Positions 1 through 10,627 of a stretch of 64,000 bases of DNA are shown here, one piece after another. Both the position numbers and the translations under genes were made by a program. The notes beneath the pieces were generated by a model. It ran no database searches. It was not told where the DNA came from and was given only the letters and a program-made list of their open reading frames with translations. The DNA is from Amorphophallus konjac (lineage: Eukaryota; Streptophyta; Magnoliopsida; Alismatales; Araceae). The stretch is taken from positions 11,308,856 through 11,372,855 of the forward strand of contig CM040117.1 of the NCBI GenBank assembly GCA_022559845.1, written 5' to 3'. Positions within the stretch are counted from its first letter, which is position 1, and the number at the start of each line of letters is the position of its first letter.

Positions 1-613
1 CGGTCCTTCCAGTGGCCGTCACTTGGTGTAACGCGCCTAGGCAGGGCCGTTACATTCCCCTTCTGTTGGCCTTTGGTGGTCTGTGGGTGTGACGGTCCCA
101 CGATAGACCGCCAGGTGCTGTGACGCACCAGGGCTAGACCGTTAGAGTCTCTTCCGTTAGTTTTCAGGTCAGGCGTGTGACGCACCAGGGCTGGCGCGTC
201 ACAGCCTTGTGACGCCCCAGGGTGGGTGCGTCACCTTCCCTGTTGCCCAGCTGAGGGCTGGGGGTGTGACGGTGCCCTCTGGACCGTTACATGCTTGTAA
301 CGCGCCCAGGGTGGGCCGTCGGAGCCGTTTTATCCGTTGGGGAGGGCAGCGTGTGTGACGCGCCGGGCCAGACGCGTTACATCCGTGTAACGCGTTGGGG
401 CAAGCGCGTTACATCCTGCTTTCACGCTGAGAGCGTGAGGCGTGTAACGCACCAGGGCAAGCGCGTTACATTCGTGTAACGCGCTGGGCCAGGCGCGTTA
501 CATCCTGTGTTTCTTTAGGGCCGTGTGACGGCTTGTGTTAGGCCGCCAGGTGGATGTGACGGTCTCGCCTAGACCGTTACAGCCCTGTGACGGTCTAGGG
601 CTAGACCGTCAGG
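1..613. repeat. Dyad-symmetric array in element A 5' LTR
   Basis: Consecutive inverted repeats of about 20-28 bp. The clearest are 386-413, 443-470 and 475-502, whose outer arms are variants of TGTAACGCGC and GCGCGTTACA around a G/C-rich centre; the arms at 475-502 are a perfect 10 bp. Others are 559-577 and 590-609 (arms ACGGTCT and AGACCGT) and a weaker one at 92-110. Versions with GTGACGCACC and GCGCGTCAC arms lie around 178-235. The array sits well downstream of the TATA box of this LTR type, so it would be transcribed. The same array recurs at 6223-6835. Confidence 0.8.
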
Positions 614-2631
614 CTTTGTGTTGTTCCGAGGTGAGTCTTTGTGTTCTCCGTCTTGCTCCGCAAGGTGTGGATCCCCGGTCGACCCGGTTGGGACCCAGTG
701 GTCGACCTGCGGTCTTGTGAGTGTCCCTGACACCCGTGGGTTTCTGTGTCCGTGTTTTGAGGGTGTCTGGAGGACCGTGTTATCTCGTTTAGCGTGCCCG
801 TAGGGTTGAGAGTCCCGGTGACTTCTCGCGTGCTGGGCCTTCGTGTTACGCTCGATCGAGTCACCGTGTATCGGTGTGTGAGCGGTGGGGTCTCCCCCGC
901 ATGTCGTGGGTTTCTTTGGAAGGCGATTCCCATGTGGGCCATGTGTTGGCCTTGGACTGCGAGTCCAGTTATCCGGCCTGGGGCTGGAGGTTTCCCGCTT
1001 GCTTCAAGATGGGAAATCGTCGGGGCGGCTTGTGTGCTGCCTTGGGAATCGTGCTTCTGCGTTTTCCGTGTGGCTGGTGTGAGTGGCCTTAGTCCCTTGC
1101 GTTCCCTTCCCGAGGGAGTGGTCTTGACGACTCGTGTGTTGTCTCGGTACTTGTGCTACCGTGCTTTTAGACCTAGAGATTGGACTAGATTGACGGCCTT
1201 GTGCTGTTGCGTACAACGGTCTTGACCCCGAGTCCTGCGACTCAAGGACCGTTGGGTTTAGTGCGTCTAGAGGACTGTCCAGAGTCTAGTGACTTAGCGT
1301 CACTTGGGTTTTCTCGACTCTCGCGCAGGCTGTGTGCGTGACCGTGGACTGTATGTCATGTTTCTTCTCCGACTGTGGTCACCGTGTGACGGGGCCGGTA
1401 CGTGGGCTGGTCCCCGTACGTCGTCGGATTCGGACGTTGTGTTCCGTTGAGAGTCTACTCCTTCAGTGACCCTCCACTAGTCGTAGCCTACTAGTACGCG
1501 TGTGCTAGTTGCACCAGGGAGTGGTGTACGGGCTTACCCTGAGGACGGTTAGACTGGTTTCCGTCGGGCCCCTCGTCGTAGCCAGAGTCCGGCTGCGGGG
1601 GAAAACCAGTCAGAGGGCCAGACCTAGGACGCGTGGTCTGTGTATGCACACGTGGTTGGGGACTGTGGACGCACGTCGACGGGCGTGACCCCAGCTAGTC
1701 ACTTGTTTGTGTTTACTTGTACGGTGTTCGCGCCTCGGGTAGGACCTACCACGTCAGGCGGGTCATCTGCGGTGCGATGTAAGATGTCAGGGGACGCTAC
1801 CGGCTGTGCTTCTAGTGGGTGGTACTCCTGTCGAGTACGGAGTGACAGACTATCAGTTTTCGTGGCCTTGACCTTCGGGTTTTCGGTCGTGTCGACCGTT
1901 AAGTCCTTTGGCTGTTTTGCTGTGGCGCGTGTGTTGGTCTTCGCGTCGTGAGTCTAGTGCTAGTGGGTTTACCGAGGTTCCGTCTTGTGGTGCGGTACCC
2001 GCGATCGGATGGTCGGGGTTGCACCTTGGACAGCGTGTCCAGGTTGGCTGTGTCCGGGGGACAGGCCTCTGCGGCATGGTTGCCGTGTGTTGTTACTTCA
2101 GTAGGCGGTACTAGCGTGGTTTGGTGGCTTCGACGGTGTGATCGAGGTGCCTTCCGGTACAGTAGGAGTAGCTGTAGTGCCGAGTTTTGACCGGCCACCG
2201 GTTTGCTGTTCCTGCTGTAGTTGTAGCTCTCCTTTCCGCTACCGCCGTTGTTTCCGGTTGGGGTTCCGCGGGATCCCTGCTGAGTCTCTGTTTTGGAGAC
2301 TCATTCCCTGCTTTTCAGGTGTTGCGGTTCTTCCTCGTGGTTCGAGGACGCGGAGCGGAGGTTCTCAGTTGCCAGCTTGCCGGGCCGAGTGTTCACTTGG
2401 CATGTGGTACGTTTTTACTGCTTTAGACTGTACTTTTTGTTGGACTGGACTCTGGTGTAGCTGTAGTTGTTCCTTCTTTCAGCTTGTTGTTGTTTGTTGT
2501 CCTACTTTATTTCCTATTTCTTTGTACCTCCACACTCCTTTTAGCCCTTCCGAGCCCTCCCGGCTCGTGGGCGGCGGTGCGAGTCTCGGGTTATCGGGCC
2601 TTCCCGGTAATCGGATTCTCGGGTCATCACA
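1..2631 (+). repeat. Element A 5' LTR (left-truncated by window)
   Basis: Position 1 corresponds to base 777 of the complete 3' LTR copy. The LTR ends at 2631 with TCACA, two bases before the primer-binding site. Long frames here (for example 794-1225 and 2138-2728) recur in the 3' LTR only because the DNA is duplicated, and match no protein family I recognise. Confidence 0.9.
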
Positions 2632-2633
2632 GC

Positions 2634-2645
2634 TGGTATCAGAGC
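2634..2645 (+). other. Element A primer-binding site
   Basis: TGGTATCAGAGC, complementary to the 3' end of plant initiator tRNA-Met, starts two bases after the end of the 5' LTR. This fixes the element's orientation as plus. Confidence 0.92.
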
Positions 2646-5433
2646 GGTGGTTGTGGGCGTACATAGGAATTCGAAATATTGCAGTGATCAGAGTCCATAA
2701 GGTCCAGTACAGTCGGCAGCTGGCTTAGGGTTTTGTGTTCGCTTTCCGCCTTGTTTCTCGCTTGAGAGCTTGAGTGCGCTGTGCGGCGCTGTGAAGGTGG
2801 TCGCTGTCCGCAGCTTTCGTGCCAGCGTAGGGTCTAAGGATCGAGGTCGAGAGTCTTCTCCCTCATCGGTGGTGGCCCTGGTTGTGCTGCGTTGGGCAGA
2901 GGTTGCTGGCAGGCGTGAGCTCGCGGTGCTGCGTTCGAGGAATCTGCGGCGTGGTCAGGTGGCTGGTGCGGACTGTTCGTGGTTAAGTGGCCGTGAGCGT
3001 GCTCTGAGGGAGCTGCTGTCGGTTTTTGGTCACTCCAGCTTGAGGTTTGTCCAGCTCCTGAGGCGTTTTGATCGAGAGGTGTGCTCCGGTGAGCGGAATG
3101 TCTTCTCGGTGAGCTGCTGTTTCGTCGAGCCTGATGTCCTTGTCGTGCTCTGTGGCGTCAGAAATGACGTGTCGGTCCCGATTTTTTTATGGATTTCGAG
3201 GCAGGATTGGGCTGTGGTGTCCCAGTAAGTTTTTGCTCCTGCGTTCCTGTCAGTGGATGGGTTGTGTTCACCCTGGGGTTGGCTTGAGATGTGAAGGCTC
3301 CACGGTGAGTTTGGGACTCGAGGATGAGCGTTGGCGGTTGCCGGTTATGGCTCGTGTTGTGGCTCTTGGGTGCCGTGTTGCAGTTCGAGGAATTGCAGCG
3401 GTGATGCATCGAGAGATGCTGTGATTGTGGTCCGACGTGACACTCGTCGAGTGTGTCGGAGGCGCTGACATGATGGAAGCGATGGCTTTTCCTTGGTGTT
3501 GGATGGTGCTGTTTCCAGCATGTGCGAGGCTTGAGGTCAGGTCGAGCGTGGAGTTCTTCCGTTGGTCGGGAGTGCGCTGGTTTCTCCTTTGGTTGGAGAG
3601 ATTGCGTTCGGCTAAGGTTCGTCATCTTGCATTGTGTGTTCGGATTGGTTGGCCTTGTGTGCCATGAAGTCCGTGCGAGACGTGCTCCTTGTCTTGGCAA
3701 GGCGGTTGCCTGTGAGAAGTCGTGCCCATTCCCTTGTCGTGTGAGGGTGCTGGCGCTGTTCCGGAAGGACGAGTGCTGGTTGGGCGATGCTTGCTTTCTC
3801 GACTGTGCGCGCGAATCTGAGTGCGCAGCGGGAGCGTGGTGGGCTTGTGACCCACTAGTTCAGGATCGTAGCGTTGGTTGCTACAGGCGGATTCCTGAGT
3901 GTGCGTTGAGCACCGGAGGATTAGTTCCTCGGTGTGAAACGTGTTGTTGCCGTGCCGTTGCCCGAGAAGTCGTGGTTGTTGGCACTGGCAGGTGGAGTGT
4001 TGGGAAAAGTGCTGGCTAGTGCGCCGCATGAGTACCCTGTTCCTGTGTTGGAAGCCGAGTCAGGCGTCGATGTTGGACCTGGATGAGGTTGTTGAGGATG
4101 TCGCCTGACGGAGGTCGAGGACGTGTTGGTCAGAGTCGGTGGCTTGGCGCCCGACTTGTGTTCCCAATCGTATCCTCGGATGAGATCGTCTTTTGAGGAA
4201 GTCGTCTCTGGCAGGCCGTGGGCTCCTGTTGGTTCTACGGTCTTGTCGGATTGTGACGGTGAGATGTTTCTTGCTTAGGGACCCGTGAGCACTGTCCAGG
4301 TGGTGTCCCGTGGCTCTGTGGTAAGGGCGTAATCGGCTTTGGCAGGTGTCCACTTGGATTGATCGAAGGATTTGACGAGATCAGATGGATGAGTGACGCC
4401 TGTGGGCGGAGGCCTTTTGTGAGGTGGGCGTCGGAGGATGGTCCTTGATAGGACGTTGGTGTCGCAAAGGTTATCCCTGGTTTGATGACTAGCATGGGGT
4501 GGTTCCCTATAAGTCTGAGTCCCGTGAGGTGATGACTGAAGACGCCAGGTTCTGTCATTTGGATTCGTCGTGCTCCCCGAGAGGGTCGAGTTGGAGCAAT
4601 GTTCGAGCTCGGATGCGGTGTCCGAGAGGAGTGCAGCTCGAGATGTGGCATTAGTCTGTGTGGGAGTCGACGGATGGCTTGCCGAGGTTTGGAATGTTTC
4701 CTTTGGACCCGATCGAGGACCAGGAAAGAAGGAAGAAGCTGAGCGAGCAGTTGGTGACCAGTGGATGGTCTTTTCAGAGACAGAAGATGCTGGTCGTTGA
4801 GGCTTAAGCGTGGCGAGAGCCGTGTGCCAGCGAGACCTTTGGTGGTCGTTTCTGTGATGTGCCTTTCCGGATGGGATCTGGGCTTTGTCGAAGTTTGTCT
4901 TCTGACAAGAGTTGGCACAGTGTTATGTCCGGTTTTCGGCCTGCCATGTGTGAGGTGTTCCTTGGTGTTGAGCCGATGTTCTGGTTGCGGTCTGCTGAGA
5001 TGACTGCTTGAGCTAGTGGAGGCTCTGTTTTGGTTGCTCCCTTGAGGAGGGTATGCGATCTGTCAGCTAGCTGCGAAGCTGTTGTGCAATTTGTCTGCCG
5101 ACCATAGGTTGGATCGGTAGCTGTTGCTCGTGTCGAGGGTTGTGTTTCTTCGGTGAGCGAGATCGTGGCTGCGGCGCCATGGTGGATTCTCGCGTTGACT
5201 GAGGTGATGCCGGACTGTGTCCTTTGGTATATGCCTGCTCTGCTGGCCAGTGTGCTCGGCGCGAGGAGCGAGGTGTTGTGTGTGATTGTGAGTCTAGCTG
5301 TGTTCCTCAGGATTCGTGTTTTCGTGAGAATCGAGGTTTTCTGTGCTAGGGCTCTGACAGCGTGTCAGTTGGTTCAGTGTTCTTCCCCTGGGACTCCGTG
5401 CTAGGTCCTAAATTTTGAGGACGAATTTCTTTT
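2646..5433 (+). other. Element A internal region without recognisable retroviral genes
   Basis: About 2.8 kb of G/T-rich sequence between primer site and polypurine tract. Sense frames are open for 152 and 165 codons (2770-3228, 3522-4019). Antisense frames are open for 180, 135 and 227 codons (3158-3700, 3622-4029, 4235-4918). None shows a zinc knuckle, protease triad, RT or integrase motif. The antisense frames resemble frames on the plus strand of element B, which lies in the opposite orientation, but nucleotide homology alone could explain that. I treat it as spacer of a large non-autonomous derivative; a diverged unknown ORF on either strand is the alternative. Confidence 0.7.
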
Positions 5434-5446
5434 AAGGGGGGAGGGC
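5434..5446 (+). other. Element A polypurine tract
   Basis: A purine run (AAGGGGGGAGGG and neighbouring bases) lies immediately before the 3' LTR start at 5447. It is preceded by the GAGGACGAATTTCTTTTAAG signature of plant Ty3/gypsy 3' ends, and would prime plus-strand DNA synthesis. Confidence 0.85.
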
Positions 5447-5664
5447 TGTAATGCCCCGGATTTTTTTCGGATCATTTTAGTGGGTCTCGGAGTGTATTTT
5501 GTGCTTTTACACGTGTTTTTCCATGATGTGCCTTCGGAACTCTTTGCAGGGCAAACCGTGGCGTTCTACGACTCCGGGACAGTACCACTGCGTTGTGTTC
5601 CTTCCGAGGATCGCGGAGGTAATTTTTCGTAATTTTCTGAATTTATCGAATTTTTGGGTTTTTC

Positions 5665-5673
5665 CTATATATA
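5665..5673 (+). promoter_or_regulatory. Element A LTR TATA box and pyrimidine patch
   Basis: CTATATATA, about 215 bp into the LTR, is followed by a CT-rich run to about 5755 resembling plant pyrimidine-patch promoters. The homologous solo LTR C keeps the box in the opposite orientation at 45487-45496, which supports function. Confidence 0.7.
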
Positions 5674-6222
5674 CTAACCCTTTTCTCTCTCCCCCTCTCA
5701 TTCTCTCTTTCTCACTCTCTCTCTTCTCTCACACCCTCTTTCTCCCCTCTCTTCTCCGGCGGCCGACGGAGCGAGGCGGGGGCGAGGCGGAGGCGGCGCG
5801 GGTGAGGACGCGGGCGAGGATGGGCGAGGATCGAGGCGGTGGAGGCGCGTGGGAGCTCGTGGCGCGGTCGCGAGCCGGCGAGGGTTTCACGGCGTTTCTT
5901 CGCGGATCGGTGAGCTCGGGGCGCGAAATCTTCGGTGGAGGTAGGGTGACGGTTCCCCAGCTCGTGCACTTCCTTTCCCGCGAGTTTCGTAGGCCGTGGT
6001 GAGCCGAGCGGGTGGAATCGGGGTTTTTGGGCAAAACCCATGTTTTAGGGCTTGTGGGCCGATCTCCCGTTTCATTGCGTTTTTGGCCGATCCGAGGCCG
6101 TAGATGCATGCTAGGGGCTTCTGGAGAGCTTCCCCCTTGTTTTCCCCCTCTCTTGTGGAGGTATGGGGGCGTGGGACGAGTTTTGGGTCGTTTCCCGCCG
6201 TAGCGTTCTCGGAAGGAAGTGA

Positions 6223-6835
6223 CGGTCCTTCCAGTGGCCGTCACTTGGTGTAACGCGCCTAGGCAGGGCCGTTACATTCCCCTTCTGTTGGCCTTTGGTG
6301 GTCTGTGGGTGTGACGGTCCCACGATAGACCGCCAGGTGCTGTGACGCACCAGGGCTAGACCGTTAGAGTCTCTTCCGTTAGTTTTCGGGTCAGGCGTGT
6401 GACGCACCAGGGCTGGCGCGTCACAGCCTTGTGACGCCCCAGGGTGGGTGCGTCACCTTCCCTGTTGCCCAGCTGAGGGCTGGGGGTGTGACGGTGCCCT
6501 CTGGACCGTTACATGCTTGTAACGCGCCCAGGGTGGGCCGTCGGAGCCGTTTTATCCGTTGGGGAGGGCAGCGTGTGTGACGCGCCGGGCCAGACGCGTT
6601 ACATCCGTGTAACGCGTTGGGGCAAGCGCGTTACATCCTGCTTTCACGCTGAGAGCGTGAGGCGTGTAACGCACCAGGGCAAGCGCGTTACATTCGTGTA
6701 ACGCGCTGGGCCAGGCGCGTTACATCCTGTGTTTCTTTGGGGCCGTGTGACGGCTTGTGTTAGGCCGCCAGGTGGATGTGACGGTCTCGCCTAGACCGTT
6801 ACAGCCCTGTGACGGTCTAGGGCTAGACCGTCAGG
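6223..6835. repeat. Dyad-symmetric array in element A 3' LTR
   Basis: Second copy of the array at 1-613, about 550-1170 nt downstream of the TATA box. The dyads keep their arms despite point differences elsewhere between the LTR copies. Confidence 0.8.
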
Positions 6836-8867
6836 CTTTGTGTTGTTCCGAGGCGAGTCTTTGTGTTCTCCGTCTTGCTCCGCAAGGTGTGGATCCCCGG
6901 TCGACCCGGTTGGGACCCAGTGGTCGACCTGCGGTCTTGTGAGTGTCCCTGACACCCGTGGGTTTCTGTGTCCGTGTTTTGAGGGTGTCTGGAGGACCGT
7001 GTTATCTCGTTTAGCGTGCCCGTAGGGTTGAGAGTCCCGGTGACTTCTCGCGTGCTGGGCCTTCGTGTTACGCTCGATCGAGTCACCGTGTATCGGTGTG
7101 TGAGCGGTGGGGTCTCCCCCGCATGTCGTGGGTTTCTTTGGAAGGCGATTCCCATGTGGGCCATGTGTTGGCCTTGGACTGCGAGTCCAGTTATCCGGCC
7201 TGGGGCTGGAGGTTTCCCGCTTGCTTCAAGATGGGAAATCGTCGGGGCGGCTTGTGTGCTGCCTTGGGAATCGTGCTTCTGCGTTTTCCGTGTGGCCCGT
7301 GTGAGTGGCCTTAGTCCTTGCGTTCCCTCTCCGAGGGAGTGGTCTTGGCGACTCGTGTGTTGTCTCGGTACTTGTGCTTCCGTGCTTTTAGACCTAGAGA
7401 TTGGACTAGATTGACGGCCTTGTGCTGTTGCGTACAACGGTCTTGACCCCGAGTCCTGCGACTCAAGGACCGTTGGGTTTAGTGCGTCTAGAGGACTGTC
7501 CAGAGTCTAGTGACTTAGCGTCACTTGGGTTTTCTCGACTCTCGCGCAGGCTGTGTGCGTGACCGTGGACTGTATGTCATGTTTCTTCTCCGACTGTGGT
7601 CACCGTGTGACGGGGCCGGTACGTGGGCTGGTCCCCGTACGTCGTCGGATTCGGACGTTGTGTTCCGTTGAGAGTCTACTCCTTCAGTGACCCTCCACTA
7701 GTCGTAGCCTACTAGTACGCGTGTGCTAGTTGCACCAGGGAGTGGTGTACGGGCTTACCCTGAGGACGGTTAGACTGGTTTCCGTCGGGCCCCTCGTCGT
7801 AGCCAGAGTCCGGCTGCGGGGGAAAACCAGTCAGAGGGCCAGACCTAGGACGCGTGGTCTGTGTGTGCACACGTGGTTGGGGACTGTGGACGCACGTCGA
7901 CGGGCGTGACCCCAGCTAGTCACTTGTTTGTGTTTACTTGTACGGTGTTCGCGCCTCGGGTAGGACCTACCACGTCAGGCGGGTCACCTGCGGTGCGGTG
8001 TAAGACGTCAGGGGACGCTACCGGCTGTGCTTCTAGTGGGTGGTACTCCTGTCGAGTACGGAGTGACAGACTATCAGTTTTCGTGGCCTTGACCTTCGGG
8101 TTTTCGGTCGTGTCGACCGTTAAGTCCTTCGGCTGTTTTACCGTGGCGCGTGTGTTGGTCTTCGCGTCGTGAGTCTAGTGCTAGTGGCTTTACCGAGGTT
8201 CCGTCTTGTGGTGCGGTACCCGCGATCGGATGGTCGGGGTTGCACCTTGGACAGCGTGTCCAGGTTGGCTGTGTCCGGGGGACAGGCCTCTGCGGCATGG
8301 TTGCCGTGTGTTGTTACTTCGGTAGGCGGTACTAGCGTGGTTTGGTGGCTTCGACGGTGTGATCGAGGTGCCTTCCGGTACAGTAGGAGTAGCTGTAGTG
8401 CCGAGTTTTGACCGGCCACCGGTTTGCTGTTCCTGCTGTAGTTGTAGCTCTCCTTTCCGCTACCGCCGTTGTTTCCGGTTGGGGTTCCGCGGGATCCCTG
8501 CTGAGTCTCTGTTTTGGAGACTCATTCCCTGCTTTTCAGGTGTTGCGGTTCTTCCTCGTGGTTCGAGGACGCGGAGCGGAGGTTCTCAGTTGCCAGCTTG
8601 CCGGGCCGAGTGTTCACTTGGCATGTGGTACGTTTTTACTGCTTTAGACTATACTTTTTGTTGGACTGGACTCTATTGTAGCTGTAGTTGTTCCTTCTTT
8701 CAGCTTGTTGTTGTTTGTTGTCCTACTTTATTTCCTATTTCTTTGTACCTCCACACTCCTTTTAGCCCTTCCGAGCCCTCCCGGCTCGTGGGCGGCGGTG
8801 CGAGTCTCGGGTTATCGGGCCTTCCCGGTAATCGGATTCTCGGGTCGTCACACTGTACACTCGATTC

Positions 8868-9295
8868 GCCCTTGCTTTGGTCAAGTGTATACATTCCTTC
8901 ACTGTAGCTTTCACGTATCCAAGTCTACACATCGTGAAAGTCTATACACTCATCACCGACCTTCGTTCAAGGCAAAGTCTATACACTGGGTTTGATGCCA
9001 TGTCTATACGTCGACTGGCAGTCTTCAGCTAAGTGTATTCCTTGCTTCATAACATGAAGTATATACATTGCATGTTCTTTTAATCAAGTCCATACACTGA
9101 GCAAGTACATGCATTGTCAGCCTGTCGAGCTTCAAGTCTACACATTGGGTTGTCAGGCTTCAACTCTCTACACTCGTTGTTAAAGTCCTGAACTTTACCA
9201 AGTCTATACACTGGACCTTGGTTTACCAAGTCTGTACACTCGCTGCACTGCATCAAGTCCATACAATGGCAACTCTGCTTAAGTATATACATTTG
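8868..9295 (+). repeat. U3 motif array 1 of element D (AAGTCTATACACT-like)
   Basis: About 15 interspersed copies of a 13-bp motif close to AAGTCTATACACT, for example near 8939, 8975, 9088, 9133, 9199, 9229, 9255 and 9281. They are spaced irregularly, about 15-45 bp apart, in one orientation. The intervening sequence is not repeated, unlike a simple tandem satellite. Confidence 0.8.
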
Positions 9296-9429
9296 TCTGA
9301 ACTAAGTTCATTTTCCTCTGTCTGTCTGCAGATGATTCAGGCCATCAAGACTTGGCACGTGATCCAAGAGGCTGAAATGCTGACACGTGGACACATCAGT
9401 TCAAACAATCTAGAAAGAAGCTCCTGGAT

Positions 9430-9850
9430 TATTCTGGTGCATCAACGCCTTGATCAAGTAGCGTGGACGCAGTAGTTCAAAAATTCAAGAAAGAAGCTTG
9501 TGGATTACTCTGGTGCGTCAACGCATTGATCAAGCAGCATCGACGCAGCAGTTGAAGAAGCATTCAGCCTCACAGGCTATTCCACTACTTCAACGCCACA
9601 ATTAAGCAGCGTCGACGAAACAGCTAAAGAGACGAGGCTAATGGCTACTAGAATGCCTCACTGCGTCAACGCCACGGGTCGGAAGCGTCGACGCAGCAGT
9701 TAAAAAGGCTAGGCTGTTTTGTTCACTAGAACGCATCAATGCGTTAACGCCATTGCTGATAATGTCGACGCAGCACGCCCATCTGTTGAAGACTTGATAA
9801 CTGGATCACAGATGCGTCAACTCCTTTAAGCAAGTGGGTTAACGCCACCT
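9430..9850 (+). repeat. U3 motif array 2 of element D (GCGTCAACGC / GCGTCGACGC pairs)
   Basis: About six units, roughly 70-80 bp apart, each pair a GCGTCAACGC-like word with an AGCGTCGACGCAG-like word some 15-25 bp later. Many words are near-palindromes with a TCGA or TCAA core. The array ends about 150 bp before the TATA box. Confidence 0.75.
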
Positions 9851-9990
9851 GACTCTAGTTGCTGAGCGTGCTAATAAAAGGCACGTGATCCGAGGTGGCA
9901 GGCTCGTGAACCAGGATGCTGCCACGTGGTCCGAATTTTTAGGGCGAGAGCTATGGAAGCCACACGCGCCCTGGCTGTTGCTGCTGCTGG

Positions 9991-9997
9991 TATATAA
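9991..9997 (+). promoter_or_regulatory. Element D LTR TATA box
   Basis: TATATAA downstream of the two motif arrays and upstream of a purine-rich leader (about 10020-10215). It marks the likely U3/R boundary region. Confidence 0.65.
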
Positions 9998-10400
9998 TGA
10001 AGCCTTCGTCTTTAGATGGAGGTTGATCGAAGAAGAAGCCTGAAGAGTAGAAAGCCCTTCGATCCAGAAAAAGAGAAAAAGGAGAAAAAGAGAAGAAAAA
10101 GCAGAGTGGAGAGAAGCTGTCGATCCAGCATAAAAGAAGAAAGAAAAGAGAGAGAAGAGAAGAGCAGAGAGTGAGAGATTAGAAGAAGCAGAAGAGAAAG
10201 ATGCTGTGAAGAATTAGTGAAATCGAGAGAGGAGGAGAGTAGCTGCCTGAAGATTAGTCTTCACTGGCCGTGGATCAAATCCAGGCCAGTCAGCTCTTTA
10301 AGAGCCACATTGTGCTTTTCGTTTACAGCTTTCCGATGCTTCTATCTTGTCTGTTGTTTTCTATTTTACATTTTCTTTCAAGCTGTTAGCCAGCGGTTTG

Positions 10401-10605
10401 CAGAGGAGGACTCCTCTGGACAGCAAGCTGTGTTGCTCAGCGGGCAGTGGAGGTTTCCACTGGACGGGTAAGCTGTAATCCCCAGCGGTTGCAGTGGTGG
10501 ATTCCACTGGACGGCAAGCTGTGAGGCCCAGCGGTTGTAGGCAAGCTGTGATGCCCAGCTGTTCAAGCTGTGAGTCAGCGGAATCCACACTCGGGTTGAG
10601 TGTGG
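10401..10605 (+). repeat. Stem-loop chain in element D LTR
   Basis: Four perfect inverted repeats with short loops: 10401-10418 (arms CAGAGGAG/CTCCTCTG), 10445-10462 (CAGTGGA/TCCACTG), 10492-10509 (CAGTGG/CCACTG) and 10585-10605 (CCACACTC/GAGTGTGG). They are separated by repeated words such as CAAGCTGTG and CCCAGCGG. The chain lies about 400-610 nt downstream of the TATA box, so it would be in the transcript leader. Confidence 0.75.
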
Positions 10606-10627
10606 GGTGGATGTAGGTTTGCAGGAC

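Larger units (their letters stand above)
1..8852 (+). mobile_element. Element A: non-autonomous LTR retrotransposon with giant LTRs (LARD-like)
   Basis: Positions 1-2631 recur at 6223-8852 at a constant offset of 6221-6222, with only scattered, mostly transition differences. The two copies flank an internal region bounded by an initiator-Met-type primer site and a polypurine tract, so this is an LTR element whose 5' LTR is cut by the window edge. LTRs begin TGTAATGCCCCGG and end in TCACA, and GAGGACGAATTTCTTTTAAG precedes the polypurine tract; these end signatures are typical of plant Tekay/Del-type Ty3/gypsy elements. The 2.8-kb internal region has no recognisable gag, protease, RT, RNase H or integrase, so the element must have moved with borrowed enzymes. 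Close LTR similarity suggests it is among the youngest insertions here. The left target duplication is outside the window. Confidence 0.88.
5447..8852 (+). repeat. Element A 3' LTR (complete, 3406 bp)
   Basis: The LTR runs from TGTAATGCC to TCACA. The order is a U3 of about 215 bp, a TATA box, a long pyrimidine-rich stretch, a G+C- and CpG-rich block (about 5755-6240), the dyad array (6223-6835) and about 2 kb of further sequence. Because the promoter is so close to the start, about 3 kb of each LTR would be transcribed. The five bases after the LTR, CTGTA, are the presumed right target duplication, which cannot be confirmed because the left flank is missing. Confidence 0.9.

Noticed and set aside
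601..942. 113-codon antisense frame and similar long frames in element A LTRs (also 6823-7437, 204 codons)
   Set aside because: They lie in a G/T-rich LTR and recur only because the LTR is duplicated. No domain, start context or conservation beyond the DNA repeat.
2634..2645. tRNA gene fragment
   Set aside because: The initiator-Met-like word is only the 12-base primer-binding site; no cloverleaf surrounds it.
5729..6244. Arg/Pro/Ser-rich 171-codon antisense frame
   Set aside because: Composition artefact of the CpG- and CT-rich leader of the LTR.
8853..9295. Possible CRISPR-like array (regular short repeats with unique spacers)
   Set aside because: Repeats are only about 13 bp, imperfect, unevenly spaced and inside a plant LTR U3.
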